Positions 15,803 to 26,342 of a stretch of 64,000 nt of DNA are shown one piece after another. Position 1 is the first letter of the stretch. Every line of letters starts with the position of its first letter. The stretch is from Streptomyces sp. HUAS ZL42 (GTDB lineage: Bacteria; Actinomycetota; Actinomycetes; Streptomycetales; Streptomycetaceae), in the NCBI RefSeq assembly GCF_040782645.1, contig NZ_CP160403.1, forward strand, positions 8,529,001-8,593,000, read 5' to 3'. A model generated the notes under the pieces. The model was not told where the DNA came from. It saw only the letters and a list, made by a program, of their open reading frames with translations, and searched no databases. Both the position numbers and the translations under genes were made by a program.

Positions 15803-17086
15803 ATGACCGAGACTCTGACCACTGCTGTGAACGAACCGATGCCGCTCGCGGACGTCGACCTCGCCGACCTGGACAACTTCACCGACGGTGTCACGCCGTG
15901 GCGGATGTTCCACACCCTGCGCCACGAGGACCCGGTGCACTGGCAGCCGGAGGAGGCCCCCAACTCCGGTTTCTGGTCGGTGACCCGGCATGCGGACATC
16001 GCCCGCGTCGACCGCGACGCGGAGACCTTCACCTCGACGAGGTTCGTCAACCTGGAGGAGGTCGACGACGACCAGATCAAGAAGCGGGCCTCCATCCTGG
16101 AGCTGGACGGCGTCCGCCACCGCGCGCTGCGCAGCCTGATCCAGCGGCAGTTCGGCGCGAGCGTGATCAACGGCTACACCGACTTCCTGCGCGGTCTGAC
16201 GGCGAAGACCCTCGACGCGGCTCTGGCGAAGGGCAGCTTCGACTTCGTCAAGGAGATCTCCGCCGACTTCCCCATCAACGTCCTCGCCCGGCTGCTCGAC
16301 GTGCCGCCGGAGGACAACCAGCAGCTGATCGACTGGGGCAACCGGATCATCGGCAACACCGACCCCGACTACGCGGACGTCCTGCTGCACAGCGAGGAGA
16401 GCGAGAAGTACCGCGACCTGCCCTTCCGCTCCCCGGCCTCGCTGGAGGTCTTCGCCTACGGCCGGGAACTGGCCCGGCAGCGGCGCGGCGGGGACGGCAC
16501 CGACCTGGTCTCGCGACTGGTCAACACCACACCGCGCGACGGAGTCCCGCTCTCCGAGCAGGACTTCGACAACTACTTCCTGCTGCTGGTCGTGGCAGGG
16601 AACGAGACCACCCGCCACACCATCACCCACTCGATGCTGGCCCTGCTGCAGCACCCGGAGCAACTCGCCCGCCTCCGGGAGGACCCTTCCCTGATCCCGG
16701 TCGCGGTCGAGGAGTTCCTGCGCTGGGCGTCCCCCGTCTACCACTTCCGCCGCACCGCGACCAGGGACGTGGAGCTGGGCGGCAAGCGGATCAAGGAGGG
16801 CGACAAGGTCGTCATGTGGTTCGCCTCCGGCAACCGCGACGAGGAGGTCTTCGGCAACCCGTACGACTTCGACGTCACCCGGCAGAACAACGACCACGTC
16901 ACCTTCGGCAAGGGCAGTCCGCACCTGTGCCTGGGCAACCTGCTGGCCCGCACCGAGATCCGCATCATGTTCGAGGAGCTGATCCCGCGTCTTGCGGACA
17001 TCCGCCTGGCCGGTGACGTCCCGCGTGTACGGTCCAACTTCGTCAACGGCGTCAAGAAGCTGCCCGTCGAGGTGACCCTGGCCTGA
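15803..17086 (+). CDS. Cytochrome P450 monooxygenase
   Basis: A 427-residue soluble P450. The I-helix oxygen-binding motif is AGNETT (265-270), the ExxR pair is E304-R307 in EEFLR, and the heme loop FGKGSPHLCLG places the cysteine ligand at 376. The sequence style (KGSPHLCLGNLLARTEI) is like CYP124/125/130-type actinobacterial enzymes. ATG with GGGAG upstream; second gene of the operon after the GS-like ligase. Its ferredoxin and reductase are encoded on the opposite arm under the same palindrome. It may hydroxylate or N-dealkylate the gamma-glutamylated amine, or hydroxylate an aromatic ring; the sequence does not decide. Confidence 0.92.
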   Translation: MTETLTTAVNEPMPLADVDLADLDNFTDGVTPWRMFHTLRHEDPVHWQPEEAPNSGFWSVTRHADIARVDRDAETFTSTRFVNLEEVDDDQIKKRASILELDGVRHRALRSLIQRQFGASVINGYTDFLRGLTAKTLDAALAKGSFDFVKEISADFPINVLARLLDVPPEDNQQLIDWGNRIIGNTDPDYADVLLHSEESEKYRDLPFRSPASLEVFAYGRELARQRRGGDGTDLVSRLVNTTPRDGVPLSEQDFDNYFLLLVVAGNETTRHTITHSMLALLQHPEQLARLREDPSLIPVAVEEFLRWASPVYHFRRTATRDVELGGKRIKEGDKVVMWFASGNRDEEVFGNPYDFDVTRQNNDHVTFGKGSPHLCLGNLLARTEIRIMFEELIPRLADIRLAGDVPRVRSNFVNGVKKLPVEVTLA

Positions 17087-17128
17087 CAGTGCCGGGCCCG
17101 CGCCGGTCAGCCACCCTTCCGTGCCCGT

Positions 17129-18337
17129 TCAGGCCCGCTCGGACACCGCCGCGGGATCGTCCAGCACGGCTCGCACCACGGAGTGGGCGGCACCCAGCAG
17201 CGGGCCCTCGGGACCCAGCCGGGACACGGACACGGGGAAGGCCGGTCCGGCGGTGCGCCGGGACAGCTCCTCCCGCAGCGACGGCAGCAGCCACGGCGCC
17301 AGCCCGGCCAGCGCACCGCCCAGCACCACGCTCTCGGGATCCAGCAGGTTCACCGCCCCGGTCAGCGCGATGCCGAGTGCCGTACCGGCGTCGTGCAGGG
17401 CCCGCCGTACGTCCTCGTCCCCGTGCGCGGCGCGTTCCGCGAGCAGTCCGACACGGTCCTCGCCCGGCTCCAGACCGGCCGCGCGCAGCACCGCTTCCTC
17501 ACCGGCGTACTGCTCCAGGCAACCGCGTCCGCCGCATGCGCACTCCGGCCCGTCAGGACGCACCGGCACATGCCCCAACTCGCCGGCGAATCCCCGTGTT
17601 CCGCGCAGCAGTTGCCCGTCCACGACGACCGCCGCACCGATGCCGATCTCGGCGGACACATGCAGGAAGGCCCGTGGTGTGTCCTCGCCGAGCCACAACT
17701 CGGCCAGTCCGCCGAAGTTGGCCTCGTTGCCCACGGTCAGCGGGAACTCGGCGGGCAGCAGGGCGCCGAGGTCCGTTTCGTGCCAGTCGAGGTTCGGAGC
17801 CCGCACGACGGTCCGGGCATCGCTCGCGACCAGACCGGGCACGGCCACGGCCAGCCCGGCCGGCCACAGGCCTTCGGCGTCCGCCGCGGCGACGACGCGG
17901 TGCACCAGCTCGGTGAGCTCACGGACGACGGGCTCGGGGGAGCGGCCGCGGTTCGTGCCGTGCCGCACGGCCCGCGCCCGTACCTCTCCGCGCAGGTCCA
18001 CCGCGCAGACGGCGAGGTGGTCGACCCCCACCTCCGCACCTATGCCGGCGGGACCGTGCCCGCTGACGGCGAGCGCCGACCCCGGCCGGCCCACCCGGCC
18101 AGGCCGCTCGGGACCCAGCTCCTCGAGCAGGCCGGAGCGTATGAGCTCGTCGACGAGGCTCGACACCGCTGCACGGGTCAGACCGATGCGCGAGGCCACC
18201 GCGGCGCGGGAGAGCGACCCCTCGGCGCTGACGGCGTGCATCACCCTGGCGAGATTGCGGCGGCGCATGCCGTGCTGGGTGTCGGGCACGGTGCGCCCGG
18301 GTCCGGGCAGGTGGGCCTCGTGCGGCGGTGCGGTCAT
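17129..18337 (-). CDS. xylR: ROK-family transcriptional repressor of xylose genes (XylR-like)
   Basis: A 402-residue ROK protein. The N-terminal winged helix spans about residues 20-75 (AVASRIGLTRAAVSSLVDELIRSGLL). The sugar-kinase-like domain follows, with ECACGGRGCLEQYAG, the cysteine-rich zinc motif of ROK repressors, and VNLLDPESVVLGGALAG. ATG at 18337 has GGGAGGA just upstream. It follows xylB by 14 bases on the same strand and ends 42 bases from the convergent P450 gene. It probably binds the xylB/xylA intergenic palindrome and releases it on xylose. Confidence 0.88.
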   Translation of the reverse strand: MTAPPHEAHLPGPGRTVPDTQHGMRRRNLARVMHAVSAEGSLSRAAVASRIGLTRAAVSSLVDELIRSGLLEELGPERPGRVGRPGSALAVSGHGPAGIGAEVGVDHLAVCAVDLRGEVRARAVRHGTNRGRSPEPVVRELTELVHRVVAAADAEGLWPAGLAVAVPGLVASDARTVVRAPNLDWHETDLGALLPAEFPLTVGNEANFGGLAELWLGEDTPRAFLHVSAEIGIGAAVVVDGQLLRGTRGFAGELGHVPVRPDGPECACGGRGCLEQYAGEEAVLRAAGLEPGEDRVGLLAERAAHGDEDVRRALHDAGTALGIALTGAVNLLDPESVVLGGALAGLAPWLLPSLREELSRRTAGPAFPVSVSRLGPEGPLLGAAHSVVRAVLDDPAAVSERA

Positions 18338-18351
18338 TCCTCCCTCGATCC

Positions 18352-19797
18352 TCAGTGGGCGTCCGCGCTCCGGTCCAGCAGCGGGGCCGCGTCGGAGAGT
18401 ACCCCGGCGATCCTGTCCAAGGTCGCCTCGTCCCGCTCCACGGCCTCCAGCACCGGGCCGCGCGCGGTGTTCCAGCGCCGGGCGACCGCGGCCGGATCCT
18501 CGCCGGTCAGCAGCCCGGCGGCCTGCGCGGCGGCACCGAGTGCGACCAGTTCCTTGGCCTCGGGGACCTGGACGGGCCGTCCGGACAGCCGCCGCACGGT
18601 CTGCTGCCAGGCGGTGCCCCGGGCGCCGCCGCCGATCAGCAGCAGGGACGCGGAGCGGTCCGCGTCCTCGTCGAGGACGAGGTCGAGCGCGCCGAGGAGC
18701 GAGTGGACGGCACCGTCGTAGGCGGCCTGCAGCAGCTGGCCGGCGGTCGTGTCGTGGCGCAGGCCGTGCAGGAGCCCCGAGGCGTTCGGCAGGTTCGGGG
18801 TGCGTTCGCCGTCCAGGTAGGGCAGCAGGGTGACCCCGGTGGCGGGTTCCACGGCCTCGCGGTCCAGGCCCAGCAGTGCCGCGACGCGGTCGACGGCGAG
18901 CGTGCAGTTCAGCGTGCAGGCCAGCGGCAGCCAGTCGCCGTGGGCATCGGCGAAGCCCGCCACCGTGCCCGTCGGGTCGGCGGGGCGCCGCTTCGACACG
19001 GCGTACACCGTGCCCGACGTGCCCAGGCTCAGTACCGGCGTGCCGGGGCGCAGCCCGAGGCCCAGCGCGGCCGCGGCGTTGTCGCCGGTGCCGGGGGCGA
19101 CCAGGGTGCCCTTGGAGAACGGCAGGTCGTGGCTGTCGCGCACGGTGCCCGCGACCTCGCCGGGGCGGACCACGCGGGGCAGCAACGCGGGGTCGAGCCC
19201 CACGTGCGCGAGGATCTCCTCGTCGTACGTCTCGGTCCCGGACGCCCACCAGCCCGTGCCGGAGACGTCGCCGCGGTCGGTCGTGCCCTGCCCCGTCAGC
19301 CGCTCGGTGAGGTAGTCGTGGGGGAGGCGCACGGCCTTCGTCGCGCGCAGGGCCTCCGGCTCGTGCTCGGCCAGCCAGGCCCACTTCGTCACCGTGAAGG
19401 AGGCGCCGGGCACGCTGCCGGTGCGCTCCGCCCAGGCCTTCGGACCGCCCAGTTCCTCGACGAGGCGGCGCGCGTGCGGTGCCGAGCGCACGTCGTTCCA
19501 CAGCAGGGCCGGGCGTACGGGCTCGCCCCGGTCGTCGAGAGTGACGAGGCCGTGCTGCTGTCCGCCGATCGACACCGCGGCGGCCTCGTGCGCCGCGTCA
19601 CCGCACTGCCGCAGCGCCTCGGACAGGGCGTCCCACCACTGACGGGGGTCGCTCTCGCGGCCGGCCCCCGAGGACACGGTGTGCGGCGCCTGGCCGCTCG
19701 CGACGACCTGCCCGGTGGCCGCGTCGACGACGAGCGCCTTGGTGGACTGGGTGGACGTGTCCACGCCGACGACGAGCGGACCCTCGGCTGCTGACAT
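18352..19797 (-). CDS. xylB: Xylulokinase
   Basis: A 481-residue FGGY-family kinase that phosphorylates D-xylulose. Motifs are the N-terminal phosphate loop GVDTSTQSTKALVVD, SIGGQQHGLV, the ATP-binding GTGDNAAAALGLG with LSLGTSGTVYAV, and LLIGGGARGTAWQQ near the C-terminus. ATG at 19797 with AGGGAGA upstream; the frame extends further but without a ribosome site. First gene of xylB-xylR, divergent from xylA across 180 bases. Confidence 0.93.
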   Translation of the reverse strand: MSAAEGPLVVGVDTSTQSTKALVVDAATGQVVASGQAPHTVSSGAGRESDPRQWWDALSEALRQCGDAAHEAAAVSIGGQQHGLVTLDDRGEPVRPALLWNDVRSAPHARRLVEELGGPKAWAERTGSVPGASFTVTKWAWLAEHEPEALRATKAVRLPHDYLTERLTGQGTTDRGDVSGTGWWASGTETYDEEILAHVGLDPALLPRVVRPGEVAGTVRDSHDLPFSKGTLVAPGTGDNAAAALGLGLRPGTPVLSLGTSGTVYAVSKRRPADPTGTVAGFADAHGDWLPLACTLNCTLAVDRVAALLGLDREAVEPATGVTLLPYLDGERTPNLPNASGLLHGLRHDTTAGQLLQAAYDGAVHSLLGALDLVLDEDADRSASLLLIGGGARGTAWQQTVRRLSGRPVQVPEAKELVALGAAAQAAGLLTGEDPAAVARRWNTARGPVLEAVERDEATLDRIAGVLSDAAPLLDRSADAH

Positions 19798-19925
19798 CGG
19801 GCTCTCCCTGTTTTTCCGCGGCTCTGCGGGATCTGACCTGCACGTTCTTCGGATTCTCAGGGTCGCGAGGACCCGGATTCCACCTCTCGGGGACACCTTG
19901 TCCCTTCCCAGAGATGCGTTGGCAT

Positions 19926-21144
<1,219 letters not shown>

Positions 21145-21314
21145 GCGCACGCGCGTGACCGGAGTGTGCCGCGCGGTGCGCGTGTCGCCGTGCGGTCACC
21201 TTGTGGGCGATCTTGGCGCGGAATGTTCCGGAATCATGCGGTCCATGACATGAGTCCGTATCAACTTCCGCGCCGGGGTCGCGCCTGGGCCGGAACGTCG
21301 CGAGCCTGGACGGT

Positions 21315-21767
21315 ATGGCCATGCCGCCCGTACCGCCTCAGCCGCCCGGGCCGCCGGGCGACACGCCGCCTCCGGGCGGCTTCGGACCGCCCACGCAGGG
21401 CTTCGGCCCCGGACAGGGAGACGGAGGGGGCTATGGCCCACCGCCGGATCACGGACCGCCGCCGCAGGACGGGGGCGGACCCGGAAGGCGACGGAACCCC
21501 CTCCTCATCGTCCTCGCCGTGCTGGTGGCCGTCGGGGCCGTTGCCGCCGTCGTACTGATGGTTTCGGCGGGGAGCGACGACTCGCCGGACAAGGCGCCCT
21601 CCACGAGCCGCTCGCCCGCCCCGTCCTTCAGCATTCCGACGGAGTTGCCGAGCAGACTGCCCAGTCAATTGCCGTCCCTGCCGTCGCAGTTCCCGACCGA
21701 GCTGCCGAGCGGGATTCCGAGCGATCTGGAGTCGCTCCTCCCGTCGCTGGGCGAGGTGCTGCCGTAG
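21315..21767 (+). CDS. Proline-rich single-pass membrane protein
   Basis: A 150-residue protein. The N-terminal 57 residues are Pro/Gly-rich (PPQPPGPPGDTPPPGGFGPP). One transmembrane helix follows (NPLLIVLAVLVAVGAVAAVVL, about 62-82), then an extracytoplasmic tail with a repeating LPS/LPSQ pattern ([20 protein letters not shown]). The periodic LPS repeats are every 3-8 residues. Two possible starts lie 6 bases apart (21315, 21321). No known function. Its last 140 bases overlap the 3' end of the convergent SWIM gene. Confidence 0.75.
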   Translation: MAMPPVPPQPPGPPGDTPPPGGFGPPTQGFGPGQGDGGGYGPPPDHGPPPQDGGGPGRRRNPLLIVLAVLVAVGAVAAVVLMVSAGSDDSPDKAPSTSRSPAPSFSIPTELPSRLPSQLPSLPSQFPTELPSGIPSDLESLLPSLGEVLP

Positions 21768-23043
21768 CGGTGCCCCTCAGGTTCCACGGCGCGTGCTCGT
21801 CAGCAGCGGGCTGCGCCGTGGCCAGAGCCGTCGCCGGATCCTGGGCCGCGCCGCCCGCGGGCACCCAGCGGCCGCGCTCCTTCCGGTACGGCCACCAGCG
21901 GCCGTCACGCCCCAGGCGCAGCTGGGCGGCCGAACCCGTCAGGGTCCAGCGGTTGCCGTGCGACCGCGGCGAGGGCCTCTCGTCGCCCTCCCAGGCCGAT
22001 TCGAGGGCGGCACGCGCGCGTGCGAGTGCCTCGCCCTCGACCGGCCACTCCTCCTCGAGCACGGACAGCGCGGCGGATCCGCCGTACTGCCAGGCCCGCA
22101 CGGCGAGTGCCAGTCCGTCCCTGGTACGTCCCGACCCGCCGGCGAGGCGGTCGGCCACGGCGGGTTCCGGGGCTCCGACAGCCAGACGCACAGCGTCCTG
22201 GAGGGCCGTCAACTCCGCTTCGGGAGCACCGGTCCGGACCGCCTCGACCAGCAGACGGTGTGCGTCGGCGGCGGTGCGGGCGGCCAGGAATTCCAGCGCT
22301 GCCGCTTCCACACCGGGTGGGGGAGGGGTCTCGGTGTCCAGCGCCGGGGGCCTGGCCGGTGACTCGGGAAGTTCCGGCAGGGCGGGCAGGGGCGGCAGTA
22401 TGTCCGCGGTCGCGTACGCCTCCGCGGCGTCCGTCCCCGCCGCCGGGGCCGGCCCGGTCGCGGACGGAGCGGCGCTGCGGGCCTGCAGGGCGTCCAGCAC
22501 GGCTCGTTCTCCGCGCCCGCGCATCAGCAGCAGGACGAACGGATCCTGGTCGAGCAGCCGTGCCACCTGGTAGCAGAGCGCCGCCGTGTGCCCGCAGTGG
22601 TCCCACGCGCCGCAGTCGCACTCCGGCTCCAGATCGCCCATGCCGGGCAGCAGTTCGATGCCGGCGGTCGCCGCGTCCTCGACCAGATGGGGCGGCATCT
22701 CGCGATCGAGCAGCGCCGCGACATGACCGGCCCGCTCGACGGACATGTCCAGGAACCGGTCCCACTGGTCGCCGGACAGCTCCTCCAGCAGGACGTCGGC
22801 CCGGTGCGGCGTGCGGTCGCGGTCCTGTACGACCGCCGTGATGCGCCCCGGCCGCACCGACACCGCGCCCACGGCTCCCGCCCGCGCGAGCCTGCGGCCC
22901 GTCCTCACCTGCTCCGCGTCCAGCGCCGCGTCCTCCAGCGACTTCAGCCAGGCCCGTCCCCACCACGTCTGCGCGAATCCCCGCCCGCGCGCGGGCGGCA
23001 AGGCGGTGAACGTGCGTTCCGGCACGTCGTCGTACTGGTTCAT
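21628..23043 (-). CDS. SWIM zinc-finger protein partnered with SNF2 helicase
   Basis: A 471-residue protein with N-terminal [16 protein letters not shown], typical of actinobacterial SWIM proteins. The SWIM chelating residues are [18 protein letters not shown] (about residues 140-158). The middle is Pro/Ala-rich; the C-terminus has [17 protein letters not shown]. The ATG overlaps the helicase TGA (ATGA), the usual conserved pairing with an SNF2 helicase, and suggests a shared DNA-repair or chromatin role. The last ~46 residues are antisense to the proline-rich gene, unlike the rest in composition, and may reflect loss of the original stop. Confidence 0.85.
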   Translation of the reverse strand: MNQYDDVPERTFTALPPARGRGFAQTWWGRAWLKSLEDAALDAEQVRTGRRLARAGAVGAVSVRPGRITAVVQDRDRTPHRADVLLEELSGDQWDRFLDMSVERAGHVAALLDREMPPHLVEDAATAGIELLPGMGDLEPECDCGAWDHCGHTAALCYQVARLLDQDPFVLLLMRGRGERAVLDALQARSAAPSATGPAPAAGTDAAEAYATADILPPLPALPELPESPARPPALDTETPPPPGVEAAALEFLAARTAADAHRLLVEAVRTGAPEAELTALQDAVRLAVGAPEPAVADRLAGGSGRTRDGLALAVRAWQYGGSAALSVLEEEWPVEGEALARARAALESAWEGDERPSPRSHGNRWTLTGSAAQLRLGRDGRWWPYRKERGRWVPAGGAAQDPATALATAQPAADEHAPWNLRGTATAAPRPATGGATPDRSESRSAARSGTATAGTAIDWAVCSATPSEC

Positions 23044-25895
23044 CGTGTGCCCTCCCGCAGTTCCACCAGATCGGCCAGTTCCGCGTCCGTGAGCTCGGTG
23101 AGCGCGGCCTCACCCGTGCCCAGCACCGCCTCGGCCAGCTCCCGCTTGCGACTCAGCATCGCGGCGATGCGATCCTCGACGGTTCCCTCCGCGATCAGCC
23201 GGTGCACCTGCACCGGCCGCGTCTGGCCGATGCGGTACGCGCGGTCCGTGGCCTGAGCCTCCACCGCCGGGTTCCACCAGCGGTCGAAGTGCACGACGTG
23301 CTCGGCACGCGTGAGGTTCAGACCCGTGCCGGCCGCCTTCAACGACAGCAGGAAGACGGGAACTTCACCGTCCTAGAAGCGCCGCACCAAGGCCTCGCGC
23401 TCGGTGACGGGCGTCCCGCCGTGCAGGAACTGCGAGGGCACACCACGGGCCGCCAGATGGCGCTCGATGAGCCGTGCCGTGCGCACGTACTGCGTGAAGA
23501 CCAGAACGCTCGCTCCCTCGGACAGGATGGTCTCGAGCAACTCGTCTAGAAGCTCGATCTTCCCGGAGCGCCCGGAGATCACCGGCCGTTCCTCCTTGAG
23601 GAACTGCGCCGGGTGGTTGCAGATCTGCTTCAGGCCGGTCAGCAGCTTCACGATCAGTCCGCGCCGCGCCATGTCGTCGGCCGCGGAGATCTCCGCCAGC
23701 GTCTCGCGCACCAACGCCTCGTACAGGGCCGCCTGTTCCCTGGTGAGCGACACCGGGTGATCGGTCTCCGTCTTGGGCGGCAGCTCGGGCGCGATACCCG
23801 GATCCGACTTGCGGCGACGGAGCAGGAACGGGGCCACGAGCCGGGCGAGCCGCTCGGCGGCGGCCGGGTCCCGGCCGCCCTCGACGGCCTGTGCGTACCG
23901 CGTCCGGAAGGCGCCCAGCCGGCCCAGCAGGCCGGGTGTCGTCCAGTCCAGGATCGCCCACAGTTCCGAGAGGTTGTTCTCCACGGGGGTGCCCGTGAGC
24001 GCCACGCGCGCGCGTGCACCGATGGACCGCAGCTCCCGCGCGGTCGCCGAGTACGGGTTCTTCACATGCTGGGCCTCGTCCGCCACGACCATGCCCCACG
24101 TCACCTCGGCGAGCCGGCGCGCGTCGAGGCGCATGGTGCCGTACGTGGTGAGCACGAACTCCCCGTCGGCGACCGCGTCCAGGTCCCGTCGCGAGCCGTG
24201 GAAACGGCGCACGCGCGTGCCGGGCGCGAACCTCTCGATCTCACGCTGCCAGTTGCCCATCAGCGACGTCGGACACACCACGAGAGTGGGGCCCGCGGAC
24301 GCCCCGTCGGACTGCCGGTGCAGATGCAGCGCGATGAGCGTGATCGTCTTCCCGAGTCCCATGTCGTCGGCCAGACAGCAGCCCAGGCCCAACGACGTCA
24401 TCCTCGCCAGCCAGTTGAGCCCTCGTCGCTGGTAGTCCCGCAGTGTGGCCGCGAGTGCCACGGGCTGTTCGACCGGATCCTGTGTCTCGGGATCCGCGAG
24501 CCGCTCCCGCAGGGCCGCCAGCCACCCCGTCGCCTGTACGTCGACTCGCCGGCCGTCGACCTCTGCGGAGCCCGTGAGCACGGCACCGAGCGCGTCGACG
24601 GGGGTGACCTTGTGATCCTGCTGTGCCCAGGCGCGATGTACCTCCTTCGGGTCGACCAGGACCCACTGGTCGCGCAGCCGCACGACGGGCCGCTGGGACT
24701 CGGCGAGACGGTCGAGTTCCTCGCGCGTGAGCCGCTCGCCGCCGAGCGCGAACCGCCAGTTGAAGGCGAGCAGGGCGTCGGCGGACAGGAAGGAGGGCGT
24801 GTCGCTCGGGAAGCCGGTCTCGTCGTCCGGGGGACCCACCACCGCGCGCGCGGTCAGTCGGCGGGCCAGACCCTTGGGCCAGTGGACGTCCACTCCGGCA
24901 GCGGCGAGCGCACCCGCGCCGTCCGAGAGGAGCTCGGTGACCTCGTCGTCGGCGAGTTCGACGGCGTCCGGCACCGCGGCCGAGAGGAGGGGTGTGAGCG
25001 CGGGCCAGGCCCGGGCGGCGCGGCGGAGGGCGAGCAGGGTGTCCAGCTGCGCGCGAGGGCCGAACGTGAGACCCGGGGCGCCGGATCCGGACCAGATGGC
25101 GGCGGCGTCCGCCACGATCGAGGGGTCACTGACGCTGTGCACCTGCAGCACGGCCCGGAACCGCGGATCCGCCTGCTCCGGCGCCTCGGTCGGCAGACCT
25201 CGCACCTCGACACGCAGAGAGACGCGCACGCCCGCGTCGTGGCCCGCGGCGACATCGGCGGCCCACGCGCGCAGCTCCGGTACGTGCCGCGGATCCCGCG
25301 CCGCGTAGACGGGGCCGCCGGTCACGAGCGACGCGGCCGGGGAGCGCGGCAGGGTGTCGGTGACCGCGTCCAGGAAGGCGCGCACCAGGAGTTCCGGATC
25401 GGGCAGCTGCAGCGGAACGGTGTCGTTGACCGGCACGGCGTGCGCCTCGGGTGGCATCGCGGCGGCGAGTTCGCGGATGCGCTCGACGTCGTCCGCGCCG
25501 AGCGGACCCGCCCGCCAGGCGTCGTGGCCGCCCGTGGAGAGCCCGGGCAACAGCAGCCCGCGCGCCACAAGGTGCAGCGCCAGTACGCCGGCCGCGCCCC
25601 AGAACGCGGCCGCCCGGTGTCCCTGCGGGGCGGTACGCGCACGCGTGAGGACCGGCAGAGCCGTGCGGACCGGCAGCAGGACGGCGGGCACGTGCGCCGG
25701 CTCGACCCCGTCGCCCGCGGGCCGGACGACGGCCAGGTCCTCGACGGACCCCGCGGCGAAGGCCGGTGGGACTGCGCCGTCGGGCCGCCAGAAGGCGACT
25801 CTTCCTGTGCGGGCCGGGTCGCCGGGCATGAACACGGCGCAGCAGCGGGCCAGTTCGGTGATCTCGGACGGTGTTGTCTCGGGAACCGTCTGCAC
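23040..25895 (-). pseudogene. SNF2-family DEAD/DEAH helicase interrupted by an in-frame amber codon
   Basis: The reading frame encodes a 951-residue SNF2 ATPase, but codon 841 is TAG (23373-23375) where relatives are expected to have glutamine ([25 protein letters not shown]). Upstream of it motifs I (CLADDMGLGKT), II (VVADEAQHVKN), III (ALTGTPVENN) and IV (VLVFTQYVRTARLIE) are intact. Downstream, in the same frame, are motifs V and VI ([23 protein letters not shown], split by me as AAGTGLNL and [13 protein letters not shown]). One C-to-T change explains the stop. The GTG at 25895 is preferred; an upstream TTG precedes the GAGGAG site. Loss of motifs V/VI should abolish helicase activity unless this is a sequencing error. 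Confidence 0.85.
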
Positions 25896-26137
25896 GGCGA
25901 TGAGCGCACTCCTCAAATTTGACTACTTGATGGGTGGCCGAGGATAACAGGACTCCACGGTTGATCTGGAGCGATCGGGCTATGACCTGAGTCACCGCAT
26001 CGCCGTAGTCTGGAGCTCTCTCAGGGGCGAGTAGGGGGCGCGTCTCAGGGACGTCTCAGGGTCGCGGTCCGGAACCGCGGGAAGCGCGGGCCCGTTTTCA
26101 CGACAGAGAGCGGCACTGGCCGCGAAGGAGGCGCAAC
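25896..26137. other. Intergenic region between helicase and small membrane protein
   Basis: 242 bases without a gene. It holds an 11-base tandem direct repeat CGTCTCAGGG(A/T) at 26041-26051 and 26052-26062, with another TCTCAGGG at about 26019. It is followed by GAAGGAGG, the ribosome site of the small gene. It probably contains the divergent promoters. Confidence 0.4.
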
Positions 26138-26320
26138 ATGTCGAAGAACGCGAAGATCGCCGCAGGAGGTGTGGCGGTCGGGCTCCTTCTGCTCATCTGG
26201 CTGCCCTGGTGGGCGGCGCTGCTGATAGTGCTCGGAGTGCCGGCGGCCGCGTACCTGACGCTGGACCCGTCGCAGCGGCGCAGGCTGCGTCGCGTCACGC
26301 GCAAGGAACTCGGCCGCTGA
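26138..26320 (+). CDS. Small two-segment membrane protein
   Basis: A 60-residue protein with two hydrophobic stretches (AAGGVAVGLLLLIWLPWW and ALLIVLGVPAAAYL) and a strongly basic tail (RRRLRRVTRKELGR). AAGGAGG lies 8 bases before the ATG. Similar small hydrophobic proteins are common in Streptomyces, but I know no function. Confidence 0.65.
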   Translation: MSKNAKIAAGGVAVGLLLLIWLPWWAALLIVLGVPAAAYLTLDPSQRRRLRRVTRKELGR

Positions 26321-26342
26321 GGGGCGTGAACCACGCTGCGGG

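Noticed and set aside
4104..17086. Proof of horizontal transfer of the catabolic island
   Set aside because: GC content and codon bias look like the neighbours, and there is no integrase, transposase, tRNA or flanking repeat. A decayed gene at one edge is suggestive only.
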